A DNA stretch of 64,000 bases from Caldilineaceae bacterium. GTDB taxonomy: Bacteria > Chloroflexota > Anaerolineae > Caldilineales > Caldilineaceae. The stretch spans positions 62,001-126,000 of the forward strand of contig JAHBVH010000005.1 in NCBI GenBank assembly GCA_019637645.1, read 5' to 3'. The notes below the pieces were generated by a model. It saw nothing but the letters and a program-made list of their open reading frames with translations, searched no databases and was not told the origin of the DNA. The translations under genes were made by a program, and so were the position numbers. Shown here piece after piece: positions 53,174-61,778 of this stretch (its first letter is position 1; every line of letters begins with the position of its first letter).

Positions 53174-55014
53174 TGGATCAACCGCTCGATCGAACCCCTT
53201 TCTTACAACGCCATATTCGCTACCTCCAACAACATCTAGACCGTCTACAACCACAGAGTAATCGTTATTCCTGGCTGCGCGTCTTGATCTTTGGCTTGGG
53301 ATTGGCGCTCAGTGCGCTGATGCTCTATACCTTGGGCGGTTGGTTCTTTGGTGGTGGCCTGCTGGTGACCCTGCTGCTCTTTGGTTTTGTGGTCTACCGC
53401 CATAACCAACTCGAAGCGACCATTCAGGCCTTGACTACCTTGCAAACCATCAAGCGTACGCAAGTGGCGCGCTGTGCCTTAGATTGGGCCACGATCCCAC
53501 CGGCCCGGCAAACGCAGCCGCGCTATGCCCATCCCTTTGAGGCGGATCTCGATCTGGTTGGCCCACGGTCCCTCCACCGGTTGCTAGATACCACGGTGAC
53601 CGCCGCGGCCAGTCAGCGGCTGCGCAACTGGTTGACCGATCCACCGCCCACGGCAGAAACCTTGTTACAGCGCCAGCGCTTGGTGCGTGAATTGATCCCG
53701 CGGGTTCACTTTCGCAATAAGCTCCAGCTTTATGGACAATTGTTGCTTAGCGATGGGGAAGCTTGGTCGGCAGAACGGCTCTTGGCTTGGCTGCACCCCC
53801 ACGGCTCGGTGGCCGTACGGCGCCGCTGGGTAGTTGGGCTTGGCCTGCTTGCCCTTGTCAATGCGATCCTCTTTCTCCTCTACCGTTTTGCCGGTCTGCC
53901 GCCTTGGTGGCAACTGACACTAGGGCTTTATGCCTTGCTCTACTTCTGGCATAGCCGCACTTTGAACCACACCTTTGAAGAAGCCAAAAAGCTAGAGGAT
54001 GACATCAGCCGGATTAGCCAAGTCTTTGGTCATGTTGAGCGGTATGGTTATTCTGGCGCGCCAGCGCTTGCGGAATTGTGTACCCCATTCCGCACCGAAG
54101 GGCGGCGTCCTTCTCACTATCTACGCCGCATTAGCCGGATTGTGGCCGCGACCGGCGTTCAAGGCAATCCTGTCTTGGCGGTGCTGCTAAATGTACTTCT
54201 CCCTTGGGGCTTGCTCTTTGCTTGGCGTCTCGAAGTTTGGAAAGCGTCCGTCGCCAACGAATTGCCCATTTGGCTGGCGGTGTGGGCCGAGCTAGAAGCG
54301 TTGAGCGCCTTGGCTGGCTATGGTTGGCTCAACCCCACCGCCACTTTCCCCCATTTTCTCGTGGAGGATGGTTCGCCTATTTTCATGGTGCAGGGGCTTG
54401 GTCATCCTCTCCTGCCCGCTCACCAAAAGGTGCGCAATGATTTTACCGTGACCACGCTAGGGGCCGTGGCGGTGCTGACTGGCTCGAATATGTCCGGCAA
54501 AAGTACGCTGCTCAAGGCATTAGGGGTCAATTTGGCGTTGGCCTATGCCGGTGGGGTCGTGGATGCCCAAGCGTTGTGTACCTTGCGCTTCCGCCTCTTC
54601 ACCTGTATCAAAGTCAGTGATTCGGTCACTGATGGCATTTCTTATTTCTATGCCGAAGTGCAACGGCTCAAAGCACTGTTAGATGCCCTTGCCATATCAG
54701 CGGAGCTACCCCTTTTCTTTGCCGTTGATGAGATCTTCCGCGGCACGAATAACCGCGAACGCCTCCTTGGGAGTCGTGCCTATATCCATGCCTTGGTCGG
54801 CAAACAGGGGATCGGCCTAATCTCCACCCATGACCTCGAACTAGTGCGACTGGCCGACGAACTGACGAATGTCACCAACTACCACTTCCGCGACGAAATT
54901 GTGGATGGGCAGATGGTCTTCGACTATCAACTGCGCCCTGGTCCCAGCCCCACCACCAATGCCCTCCGCATTATGCGCCTAGCCGGGCTACCCGTGGAAG
55001 AGCCCAATAACTGA
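53173..55014 (+). CDS. Transmembrane MutS-family ATPase
   Basis: 613 residues from ATG 53173 with GTGAGGA upstream. Two membrane helices lie at about 36-80 (WLRVLIFGLGLALSALML, LLVTLLLFGFVVY) and more in the middle (GLGLLALVNAILFLLY, LTLGLYALLYF). A MutS clamp-like helical region and a C-terminal MutS ATPase follow: LTGSNMSGKSTLLK, ATPase signature DSVTDGISYFYAEVQRL, Walker B FFAVDEIFRGTN and STHDLEL. It lacks the MutS mismatch-binding N-terminal domain, so it is not a repair MutS1. Such membrane MutS-like proteins occur in several phyla, with unknown function. It lies beside a GntR gene, with no visible operon partner. Confidence 0.88.
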   Translation: MDQPLDRTPFLQRHIRYLQQHLDRLQPQSNRYSWLRVLIFGLGLALSALMLYTLGGWFFGGGLLVTLLLFGFVVYRHNQLEATIQALTTLQTIKRTQVARCALDWATIPPARQTQPRYAHPFEADLDLVGPRSLHRLLDTTVTAAASQRLRNWLTDPPPTAETLLQRQRLVRELIPRVHFRNKLQLYGQLLLSDGEAWSAERLLAWLHPHGSVAVRRRWVVGLGLLALVNAILFLLYRFAGLPPWWQLTLGLYALLYFWHSRTLNHTFEEAKKLEDDISRISQVFGHVERYGYSGAPALAELCTPFRTEGRRPSHYLRRISRIVAATGVQGNPVLAVLLNVLLPWGLLFAWRLEVWKASVANELPIWLAVWAELEALSALAGYGWLNPTATFPHFLVEDGSPIFMVQGLGHPLLPAHQKVRNDFTVTTLGAVAVLTGSNMSGKSTLLKALGVNLALAYAGGVVDAQALCTLRFRLFTCIKVSDSVTDGISYFYAEVQRLKALLDALAISAELPLFFAVDEIFRGTNNRERLLGSRAYIHALVGKQGIGLISTHDLELVRLADELTNVTNYHFRDEIVDGQMVFDYQLRPGPSPTTNALRIMRLAGLPVEEPNN

Positions 55015-55052
55015 TTCTTTCGTCCAAAATCTTCTTCTATCCAATCGCCAAA

Positions 55053-55105
55053 TTGACAAAAATCGTATACGATATTAGTATATTGTGAATTATGTATACG
55101 ATTTT
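55053..55105 (+). promoter_or_regulatory. Promoter and paired operators of the GntR gene
   Basis: TTGACA at 55053-55058, TAGTAT at 55076-55081 (17-bp spacer). In and after it are a perfect 12-bp palindrome ATCGTATACGAT (55062-55073) and a second GTATAC site (55094-55099), 29 bp apart centre to centre. The outer arms AAAATCGTATAC and GTATACGATTTT (55059-55070, 55094-55105) form a perfect inverted repeat. The overlap with the promoter suggests autorepression by the regulator at 55123. Confidence 0.75.
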
Positions 55106-55122
55106 GATTGGATGATCTGCCG

Positions 55123-55770
55123 ATGCCAACGATAACTGTACCGACAACCGAAACCATTGCAAGCGCGCTGCGCACGGATATTTTACATGGCCAGCTCAAA
55201 AGCCAAATGCCTTTGCGTCAAGACGAGATTGCAGCGCGCTTTGGCGTGAGCAAGATTCCCGTCCGTGAGGCGCTCCAGCAACTCAAGGCGGAAGGGTTGG
55301 TGACTTTTTTCCCAAACCGGGGTGCTGTCGTCTCGGCGCTGTCCAGTGCCGAAGTTGAAGAGATCTATCTCATGCGGATTGCCTTGGAGACGGTGGCCTT
55401 GGCGCGGGCGATTCCTCAATTGACGATTGCCGATCTGGCCCGTGCTGAGCGCTTGCTCGTGGCAATTGACCAAACCGAACAGGCGGCGCGCTGGGTAGAA
55501 CTCAATTGGGAATTTCATGCGCTGCTCTATCAACCGGCTAACTTGCCGCGCATGATGAACTGGATGTCTACCCTGCATACCAATGTTGCCCGCTACATGG
55601 TACTCTATCTGGCTGGTCTGGATTACCAAGCCGCTTCTCAACAAGAGCATCGAGCCCTTTTGGCAGCCTGCCGCCAAGGCGAGATTGAACCGGCCACGGA
55701 ACTGCTGCGGCAACATCTCCAGGCCGCCGCCGATCACCTCGTGGCCTTCCTGGCCGAACACGAAGCATAG
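55123..55770 (+). CDS. GntR-family transcriptional regulator (FadR/FCD type)
   Basis: 215 residues from ATG 55123 (TTG 55108 possible). The winged-helix N-terminus has the GntR signature (ASALRTDILHGQL, LRQDEIAARFGVSKIPVREALQQLKAEGLV), and the C-terminal helical FCD domain has EIYLMRIALETVAL and EHRALLAACRQGE. FCD regulators bind metal plus small carboxylic or sugar acids. A GTATAC operator pair in its own promoter suggests autoregulation. The SHMT-like enzyme gene follows 81 bp later and may be its target. Confidence 0.9.
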   Translation: MPTITVPTTETIASALRTDILHGQLKSQMPLRQDEIAARFGVSKIPVREALQQLKAEGLVTFFPNRGAVVSALSSAEVEEIYLMRIALETVALARAIPQLTIADLARAERLLVAIDQTEQAARWVELNWEFHALLYQPANLPRMMNWMSTLHTNVARYMVLYLAGLDYQAASQQEHRALLAACRQGEIEPATELLRQHLQAAADHLVAFLAEHEA

Positions 55771-55790
55771 CCAACCCATCACTATATTTT

Positions 55791-55825
55791 ACGAATCACG
55801 AATCACGAATCACGAATCACGAATC
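55791..55825. repeat. 7-bp tandem repeat, five copies
   Basis: ACGAATC repeated five times without interruption, between the GntR stop and the SHMT-like start. Slippage in it would change leader length. Confidence 0.95.
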
Positions 55826-55851
55826 ACTCACCAACTAAGGAATGAATCACC

Positions 55852-57207
55852 ATGACCCAAGTCAATTCCGTGGAAGTCCACGATCCGCAGATCCTTGCCA
55901 ACGCCCGCGCGATGCTGGATGCCAGCGAATCGCCACGCGCTTGGGCGCAAGCCGTGGTAGATGCGGTTAAGCGCAATGAAGAATGGCGGGGCCAACGTTG
56001 TATCAACCTCTTAGCACCCGAAGCGCCTACCAGCCCCACGGTGCGTGCGCTGCTCGCTTCGGAGATCGGCACGCGCGCCGCGGAAGGGCATATTGGGCGG
56101 GTGAACCGTTGGTTTGCCGGTACCCAGTATATCGACGAGGTCGAATCACTCTGTGTCGAGCTGCTCAAGTTGGCGTTTGACTGTCGCTACGCTGACCATC
56201 GTCTCATGGGCAGCATGTTGGGCAACTTGGCGGTCTATCAGGCCCTGACCCAACCGGGCGACACCATCATGAGCGCGGCCCAGCCCTTTGGCGGCCATTC
56301 CAGCAATCGCGTGGATGGGCCAGCCGGTATGCGTGGCTTGAAGATTGTGGATATCCCCTTTGACGCCGCCGAATTAGCGGTGGATCTGGATGCCTTTGCT
56401 CAGGTGGCTCGGCAAGTGCAGCCCAAGGTAGTTGTCATGGGCATGTCGATGACGCTCTTCCCGCTGCCTGTGCGCGAGATGAGCGAAATTGTGGCCGAGT
56501 GGGGTGGGCGTTTTGTCTTTGACGGCGCGCACCAAGCCGGGTTGATTGCCGGTGGTCAATTCCAAGACCCCCTCAAAGAGGGTGCGGCGATACTCACAGG
56601 TTCGGCGGGCAAGACCTTTAGCGGACCCCAAAGTGGCATGATGATGTGGAATGATCCCACGTTAACCGCACCCCTGACCGAGGCGGTCTTTCCCGTCTTG
56701 GTGGCTACCCACCAGGTTAACCGCGTGGCGGCGCTAGCCGTGGCTGCGGCGGAAATGTTGGAGTATGGCAAAGTCTATATGGCGCAGATCGTGAAAAATG
56801 CGCAAGCCTTGGGCCGCGCCCTAGACGAGCGGGGGATTCCGGTGCTCGGCGCGCCCAAAGGCTATTCACGCACCCATCAAGTCATTGCCAATGTCAAACA
56901 ATTTGGGGGTGGCCTGGAGGTCGCCCATCGCTTGGCGCAGGCCAATTTGATCACCAACAAGAATTTGGTGCCCGGCGATCAACCGGAAGATTGGGATCGC
57001 CCCAGTGGTCTACGCATGGGAACCATCGAAGTGACGCGGTTGGGGATGCGGGAAGCGGATATGGCGACGATTGCCGACTTTATGGCGCGCATTCTCATGA
57101 ACGGCGAGTCGCCTGAAGTGGTCGGTCAGGATGTATTGGATTTCCGCTTGCCCCAGCAGACGGTCTACTATAATTTTGACAACGGTCTGCCAGCGTGGTT
57201 TATTTAA
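55852..57207 (+). CDS. Serine hydroxymethyltransferase-like PLP enzyme
   Basis: 451 residues; ACTAAGGAAT lies before ATG 55852. The fold pattern is SHMT: INLLAPEAPTSPTVRALLASEIGTRAAEG near residue 50, GSMLGNLAVYQAL, FDGAHQAGLIAGG, and the PLP lysine in TGSAGKTFSGPQSG, where canonical SHMT has a His before the Lys. The changed lysine region and variable active-site loops suggest a special substrate (alpha-methylserine-type or sugar-linked amino acid) rather than the housekeeping enzyme. It is cotranscribed with or regulated by the GntR gene upstream. It ends at a perfect bidirectional hairpin. Confidence 0.82.
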   Translation: MTQVNSVEVHDPQILANARAMLDASESPRAWAQAVVDAVKRNEEWRGQRCINLLAPEAPTSPTVRALLASEIGTRAAEGHIGRVNRWFAGTQYIDEVESLCVELLKLAFDCRYADHRLMGSMLGNLAVYQALTQPGDTIMSAAQPFGGHSSNRVDGPAGMRGLKIVDIPFDAAELAVDLDAFAQVARQVQPKVVVMGMSMTLFPLPVREMSEIVAEWGGRFVFDGAHQAGLIAGGQFQDPLKEGAAILTGSAGKTFSGPQSGMMMWNDPTLTAPLTEAVFPVLVATHQVNRVAALAVAAAEMLEYGKVYMAQIVKNAQALGRALDERGIPVLGAPKGYSRTHQVIANVKQFGGGLEVAHRLAQANLITNKNLVPGDQPEDWDRPSGLRMGTIEVTRLGMREADMATIADFMARILMNGESPEVVGQDVLDFRLPQQTVYYNFDNGLPAWFI

Positions 57208-57232
57208 GCAACGGTTTGAAATGATACCCTAT

Positions 57233-57265
57233 ACACCTGACCGGTTTTCAAAACCGGTCAGGTGT
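57233..57265. terminator. Bidirectional terminator
   Basis: 16-bp perfect arms, ACACCTGACCGGTTTT and AAAACCGGTCAGGTGT, with a 1-nt centre, so the real loop is TTTCAAA. It lies between converging stops at 57207 and 57270. Confidence 0.85.
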
Positions 57266-57269
57266 GGAC

Positions 57270-58253
57270 TTATGCCAAGATTCGTTCGATGTTGACTTTG
57301 TTCGTCTGTACGCCTTGGCGCAGGTGATCAATGGTTGCCTGAACACCCTCTGTGAGCGGTCGCCAGGTGATGGGGCCAAGCGCCGCGTTGAGGGCACTAT
57401 CATCGACCTCGGGCGCGGTTGCCAGTTGGGTGGGTTCAAAGGTGATTTTGCCGGCCATGGCTGGCACCGCCGCTTCAATCGCGGCCACCATTTCCGTCAT
57501 GTGGGCGGTGTTGCCCCCTAAATTATAGACTGGCGCGTTGTCGAGTTGGGTGCGCGCCGCTTTTACAAAGACCGCCGCGGCATCGCTGGCGTGATGATAG
57601 ACCGCGACCCCACCAAAGCTGATATGATAGGGGCGACCAATGGCCGCGGCTAACATAGCTTTGGTCGGCGTGGAGGTCATCCCTTGATCGCGCCCAGGGC
57701 CGTAGATGATGTAGGGGCGGAGACCAATGCTGCGAATGCCATATTCTTGCCAATAAATACGTGCAATGCCCTCATTCGCCTGCTTGCTCACCCCGTAGAG
57801 ATTGGTTGGGGCCAATGGCGCATCGTGGGCCAAAGGACCGGGTGGGTAGAGTTCGGCGGGGCCATAGACACCCGCCGAGCTAGCAAAGGCCAACCCTTGA
57901 ATCTGATCGGCGTAGCGCTTAACCGTCTCAAAGACAATGGTCGTGCCTACGACATTGACGCGCATGCCGAGAATGGGATCGGCACGCACAAAAGGAACTT
58001 GCAACGCAGCCAAATGAATAATGTGGGTAATCCCATTATCCACCACCGTTTGGGTAAACTTTTCGGCGTCGGTAATATCACCGGCAACCCGCTGCACGCT
58101 AGCCAGTTCGGCTTCGTCTAAGATCAATTCGAGCCGGTGTTGGCTGCCTGGGAGATCGTAGGTCCAAACCGCTGCACCTTCGCTGACCAACCGTTTCACT
58201 GTCCACGCGCCAATACAACCCAGCGCACCGGTCACCAAATATCGTTCCGTCAT
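57270..58253 (-). CDS. NAD-dependent epimerase/dehydratase
   Basis: 327 residues, extended short-chain dehydrogenase type. The NAD loop reads VTGALGCIGAWTVKRL (GxxGxxG); HLAALQVPF, SSAGVYGP, and the Tyr/Lys pair in NLYGVSKQANE follow. It acts on a sugar or sugar-nucleotide in the cytoplasm; the substrate is not identified. It lies downstream of the enolase-superfamily gene on the same strand, with a 94-bp gap holding a hairpin. It probably joins the sugar-acid cluster. Confidence 0.87.
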   Translation of the reverse strand: MTERYLVTGALGCIGAWTVKRLVSEGAAVWTYDLPGSQHRLELILDEAELASVQRVAGDITDAEKFTQTVVDNGITHIIHLAALQVPFVRADPILGMRVNVVGTTIVFETVKRYADQIQGLAFASSAGVYGPAELYPPGPLAHDAPLAPTNLYGVSKQANEGIARIYWQEYGIRSIGLRPYIIYGPGRDQGMTSTPTKAMLAAAIGRPYHISFGGVAVYHHASDAAAVFVKAARTQLDNAPVYNLGGNTAHMTEMVAAIEAAVPAMAGKITFEPTQLATAPEVDDSALNAALGPITWRPLTEGVQATIDHLRQGVQTNKVNIERILA

Positions 58254-58301
58254 GGTTCTTGCTCGTTTTCTAGTTACTAATAGAGGTTACGCACTTGGAC
58301 C

Positions 58302-58334
58302 AGAGCTGACTGATTTTTCAAGCCAGTCAGCTCT
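58302..58334 (-). terminator. Hairpin between enolase-superfamily and epimerase genes
   Basis: 11-bp perfect arms AGAGCTGACTG (58302-58312) and CAGTCAGCTCT (58324-58334), loop 11 nt. Confidence 0.55.
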
Positions 58335-58346
58335 CCCTTTGCACGT

Positions 58347-59564
58347 CTATCCTTTGGATGGATCAAACTTGTGTTGCTCGTCGGAAATTTCCACATGGGC
58401 ATCGGCACGGGCTAGCACTTCTGCGCGCAGCTGAACCCCAAGGCCAGGTGTACTGGGCAGCGACAACATGCCCTCGGCAATCGGCACAGGAGCCGTCATC
58501 ACGTCGTTGTACCACCCTTGGTAATAGGCGCGCACCGATTCCATGATCAGCGCGTTGGGGATGTGTAGCAACATGTGGGCGGCTGACCACAGTGCGACCG
58601 GCCCAATCGTGTCGTGGAGGGTGATCGGCAGATAGTAGGTATCGGCCAACGCACAGATTTTGCGCGTTTCGCTAATCCCACCAGTCCAGGCCATGTCGGG
58701 CATGACAATATCTGCCGCGTGTTTTTCCACCACCTGGCGGAAGCCAAAGCGGGTAAAGAGCCGTTCACTCACACAGAGCGGCACCTTGGTCTCGCTTTTG
58801 AGGCGGGCATAGGCATCGATGTTATCGGGCGGCATGATCTCTTCGAGCCAGAGAACGTCGTAGGGTTCAAGCGCCCGCGCAATCTTGGTCGCCTCGGGCA
58901 GATTCCACCGCGCATGGCCTTCAATGGCGATCTCCATCTTGTCACCGACGGCGCGCCGAATATCTTCGACGTAGGCAATCCCCTTTTTCAAATTCTCTTT
59001 GCTGATAAAATGGGTCACGGGGCCAACAGCCTCGGCCCCGGCGCGTTGACCGATCGGCCCACCCAAGGATGTGCCAAATTGATCAAAGGGCCAGATCTTC
59101 ATGGCTTTAATGCCCTGTTGGAGCAGTTCCGCGGCTAACTCACCGGTGCGATTTTCATAGCGCCACCGGTGATAATCTTGGATCGCGCCGTGGCTGACAC
59201 AGGTGTTGTAGACCGGCACACGCTCGCGATTGCGCCCACCGAGCAAGTTGTAAATCGGCTGGCCGGTGTATTGACCCACAATGTCCCACAAAGCGACATC
59301 GACCGCGCTGATGGCACGCGTTTCTGCCCCGGCGTAGCCAAAGAAATTGACGGTGGCAAAGAGATTGGTCCAATGGTTTTCAATGTCGAGGGGGCTGCGT
59401 CCCAACAGTAAGCTGGCGAAGACATCATGGATGATCGCGCTGACCGCGCGTGGCGTGTAGTAGGTTTCGCCCAACCCTACCAAGCCATCGTCGGTGTGAA
59501 TGCGCACCCAAAGGGTGTTTGGCTGTTCGTCAATCCAGATCGTTTCAATCCGTGTAATTTTCAT
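58347..59564 (-). CDS. Mandelate racemase/enolase-superfamily sugar-acid dehydratase
   Basis: 405 residues, full length. The N-terminal capping domain begins MKITRIETIWIDE. Barrel motifs are AMKIWPFD, the metal ligand strands EIAIEGHARW, WLEEIMPPDN and VSERLFTRFGF, and a catalytic-type His in TLHDTIGPVALW. The set fits galactonate/mannonate-type dehydratases, which turn sugar acids into 2-keto-3-deoxy acids. The product class matches the HpcH aldolase at 60970, so the two may act in sequence (inference). It is 6 bp downstream of the aldose-epimerase gene, in one operon. Confidence 0.88.
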   Translation of the reverse strand: MKITRIETIWIDEQPNTLWVRIHTDDGLVGLGETYYTPRAVSAIIHDVFASLLLGRSPLDIENHWTNLFATVNFFGYAGAETRAISAVDVALWDIVGQYTGQPIYNLLGGRNRERVPVYNTCVSHGAIQDYHRWRYENRTGELAAELLQQGIKAMKIWPFDQFGTSLGGPIGQRAGAEAVGPVTHFISKENLKKGIAYVEDIRRAVGDKMEIAIEGHARWNLPEATKIARALEPYDVLWLEEIMPPDNIDAYARLKSETKVPLCVSERLFTRFGFRQVVEKHAADIVMPDMAWTGGISETRKICALADTYYLPITLHDTIGPVALWSAAHMLLHIPNALIMESVRAYYQGWYNDVMTAPVPIAEGMLSLPSTPGLGVQLRAEVLARADAHVEISDEQHKFDPSKG

Positions 59565-59570
59565 CGTGAT

Positions 59571-60581
59571 TTACCCCTGTTCCTTGGGCTCTTCGGTGCC
59601 GGTGAGAATGCTCTTTAACTGCGCTTTGCCTTGGCCTGCGTGCAGCGTAACCTGCCAACTGTGCTCGCCTTGGGCTGGAATGGTGATACTCGCCCCCCGT
59701 GTGGCCGCTAGATCCAATCGATCCGGCCAACCACTACAGGGTTCCAAGATGGTACTATAGGAAGGTACATCGGTGGGCCAGCCGCCCCGTAGCTGGCAGA
59801 TGCCCATATAGGGAATCACGGTGGGATCGAAGGTGAAGGCCAAAAAATGTTCATCAGCTTCGTCATAGAGCGCCGACCAACCGGCGGGCAAAGCGGTGGA
59901 AAAGAGCTTTTCGACATAAGGCTGGCCAGGTGGCCCCATTAGGCTAAGATCAACCGCGTTCCCTTGTTGATCCTGCACGAGCGGCCAAGGGTGTTCGGTC
60001 AGAAACCCACCGATTCGGTTGTCTTGGGAAATTTCGACGCGCACCCGCACGCCTGGTGGCAACAGCACACGGCTGGTGGGGGTGACGTTGAAAAAAGGGT
60101 GCATCGACCACAGCGCGGGAAAGGCAAAGGGCGTGGGGTTTTGTACGCGGTAGTCAATTTCCAAAGCCCCGGTTGGGGCAAAGTGGAAGGTGCGCTCAAA
60201 GGTATAGGCAAAACGCACGCTGTTTACCCACATGCGTAGGCGGTTATCCGTAAACTCCCATGACCAAGGTAATGACCACAATTCCCCATGATCGGGAACG
60301 GCAATCCCCTGCCAAGGGTCCGCTGGATAGCTGACTGGGCCAATGGTAGGAAAACATTCGTCCCAGCCACTCAGGTCGTAATGGTCATAGGGTGCACCAT
60401 AAGTGGCGCGTTGCAGCGGGCGCCCTGGATGTCGCCAGAGAAATTCATGGTTGCTGGCTTTCCACTGGAGCGAGATAACTTTCGCCCCTAATTCGGGCAG
60501 TACAGCTAGCTTGAGCATTGGGGTTTCTACGACCAAACACAGCAAGCCCTCAACGGTTGTCGTTTGAAGGGTGGTACTCAT
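59571..60581 (-). CDS. Aldose 1-epimerase-like protein
   Basis: 336 residues. Beta-rich galactose-mutarotase fold: LPELGAKVISLQWK at the start, WDECFPTIGP, ALWSMHPFFNV with the probable catalytic His, and ILEPCSGWPD with the Glu position near the end. It interconverts sugar anomers, or binds a related sugar, in the cytoplasm. The first gene of the minus-strand group with the dehydratase (6-bp gap) and probably the epimerase. No good ribosome site is seen apart from AGAAAGA near ATG 60581. Confidence 0.78.
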   Translation of the reverse strand: MSTTLQTTTVEGLLCLVVETPMLKLAVLPELGAKVISLQWKASNHEFLWRHPGRPLQRATYGAPYDHYDLSGWDECFPTIGPVSYPADPWQGIAVPDHGELWSLPWSWEFTDNRLRMWVNSVRFAYTFERTFHFAPTGALEIDYRVQNPTPFAFPALWSMHPFFNVTPTSRVLLPPGVRVRVEISQDNRIGGFLTEHPWPLVQDQQGNAVDLSLMGPPGQPYVEKLFSTALPAGWSALYDEADEHFLAFTFDPTVIPYMGICQLRGGWPTDVPSYSTILEPCSGWPDRLDLAATRGASITIPAQGEHSWQVTLHAGQGKAQLKSILTGTEEPKEQG

Positions 60582-60736
60582 CGCGATGATCTTTCTTCTC
60601 GATCACAGCGTCAATCAAGCGTTCGGTTGACACACCGAGGCCGGGAGCCAATGGGATGGATTGACGGCTGTGATAGCCATCACCGCCCGGGGGCGTGGCA
60701 TGGCGGGTTGGTTGGCACAGGATTGGGCATTACGCC

Positions 60737-60769
60737 AGCTCTGTCAGCTTTACAAAAGCTGACAGAGCT
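60737..60769. terminator. 15-bp hairpin in divergent region
   Basis: Perfect arms AGCTCTGTCAGCTTT and AAAGCTGACAGAGCT, loop ACA. Because the flanking genes diverge, a termination role is unexpected; it may be a mobile palindromic element or an operator. Confidence 0.6.
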
Positions 60770-60859
60770 AGAAGCGCAACGCTTCGATCTAAATAACTCT
60801 AACATAGGCTGCCATTTGTCGTCAATCACTCTAAAATTCAGGGGTGCATATCAGGGCGA

Positions 60860-60889
60860 TTGACACCCCCTCATCCGCCATGATATCAT
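60860..60889 (+). promoter_or_regulatory. Promoter for the aldolase operon
   Basis: TTGACA at 60860-60865, 18-bp spacer, TATCAT at 60884-60889. The leader would be about 75 nt. Confidence 0.65.
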
Positions 60890-60969
60890 GCCCAGCTGAC
60901 AGGCCGCCCGCCGTTTGCTGCCACGGCGGTTATTGCCCACAGCGAACCAATACCGAAGGATAGAGGAGC

Positions 60970-61752
60970 ATGAGCCGAAATCGTTTGCGCCAACAACTGC
61001 GCGACCAAGAGACAACCTATGGGCTTTGGGTCACCGTCGAAAGCCCCACCATTACTGAAATTGCCGTTGCCCTAGGTCTCGACTGGATTTGTGTCGATAT
61101 GGAGCATGGTCACCTCGATTATCGCGAGATGATGGAGCATTTACGCGCCGCACGCGGCACCGCGACGAGTGTCATCGTGCGGGTGCCGGAGCTACAACTG
61201 AGCGCGGTCAAGCGGGTGCTGGATATGGGTGCCCATGGGGTCATTTTGCCCTATGCCCGCAGCCGGGATGAAGTGGCCACGGCCATGAGTTACGGGCGCT
61301 ATCCACCCGCGGGCATTCGTGGGGTCGGCGGTGAACGAGCCTTCAAGTGGGGGCTCGGTATGCAAGAGTATCTGAGCTATGCCAACGAAGAGACGCTGCT
61401 CATCCCCTTGATTGAAACACGCGAAGCTGTCGCGGACATTGATGACATTCTGGCCTTACCCGGTGTGGAAGCGATCTTCTTTGGCCCGGCTGATCTATCG
61501 GCCTCTTATGGGCATCTTGGTAGTTGGGATGAACATGGCGTCGCCGAAATCGTCGCCGACATCCATGCCAAAGCCCGCGCCCGCGGTATTGCTGCGGGGA
61601 TCTTGGCGCGTGGCGTGGCCGATTCCGTCACCCGGCGCGACCAAGGCTTTCAACTGGTCGGTCTTGGGGCTGATATGACCCTGTTCGTGCGCGCCCTGCG
61701 CGAGAATTTGGCGCAAGTCGGTCGCACGGCTGCCCCGAAGCTGTGGTTTTAG
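60970..61752 (+). CDS. HpcH/HpaI-family aldolase
   Basis: 260 residues, AGAGGAG just before ATG 60970. Motifs of the metal-dependent class II pyruvate aldolases: WVTVESPTITE, DWICVDMEHGHLDY, GAHGVILPYARS, LIETREAV and FFGPADLSASYG. The family cleaves 2-keto-3-deoxy or 4-hydroxy-2-oxo acids to pyruvate plus an aldehyde. It heads a plus-strand operon with an Ldh-family dehydrogenase and a NanE-like epimerase, and faces a dehydratase that could make its substrate. Confidence 0.92.
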   Translation: MSRNRLRQQLRDQETTYGLWVTVESPTITEIAVALGLDWICVDMEHGHLDYREMMEHLRAARGTATSVIVRVPELQLSAVKRVLDMGAHGVILPYARSRDEVATAMSYGRYPPAGIRGVGGERAFKWGLGMQEYLSYANEETLLIPLIETREAVADIDDILALPGVEAIFFGPADLSASYGHLGSWDEHGVAEIVADIHAKARARGIAAGILARGVADSVTRRDQGFQLVGLGADMTLFVRALRENLAQVGRTAAPKLWF

Positions 61753-61778
61753 AGACAATCCTCATGCTGGAGAATGTT

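Larger units (their letters stand above)
60582..60969. other. Divergent control region of the sugar-acid genes
   Basis: 388 bases without a gene between divergent operons. It holds a perfect hairpin at 60737-60769 and a strong promoter at 60860-60889 for the plus-strand genes. Nothing else stands out. Confidence 0.6.

Noticed and set aside
53173..55014. Mismatch repair MutS
   Set aside because: The mismatch-recognition domain is missing and membrane helices are present.
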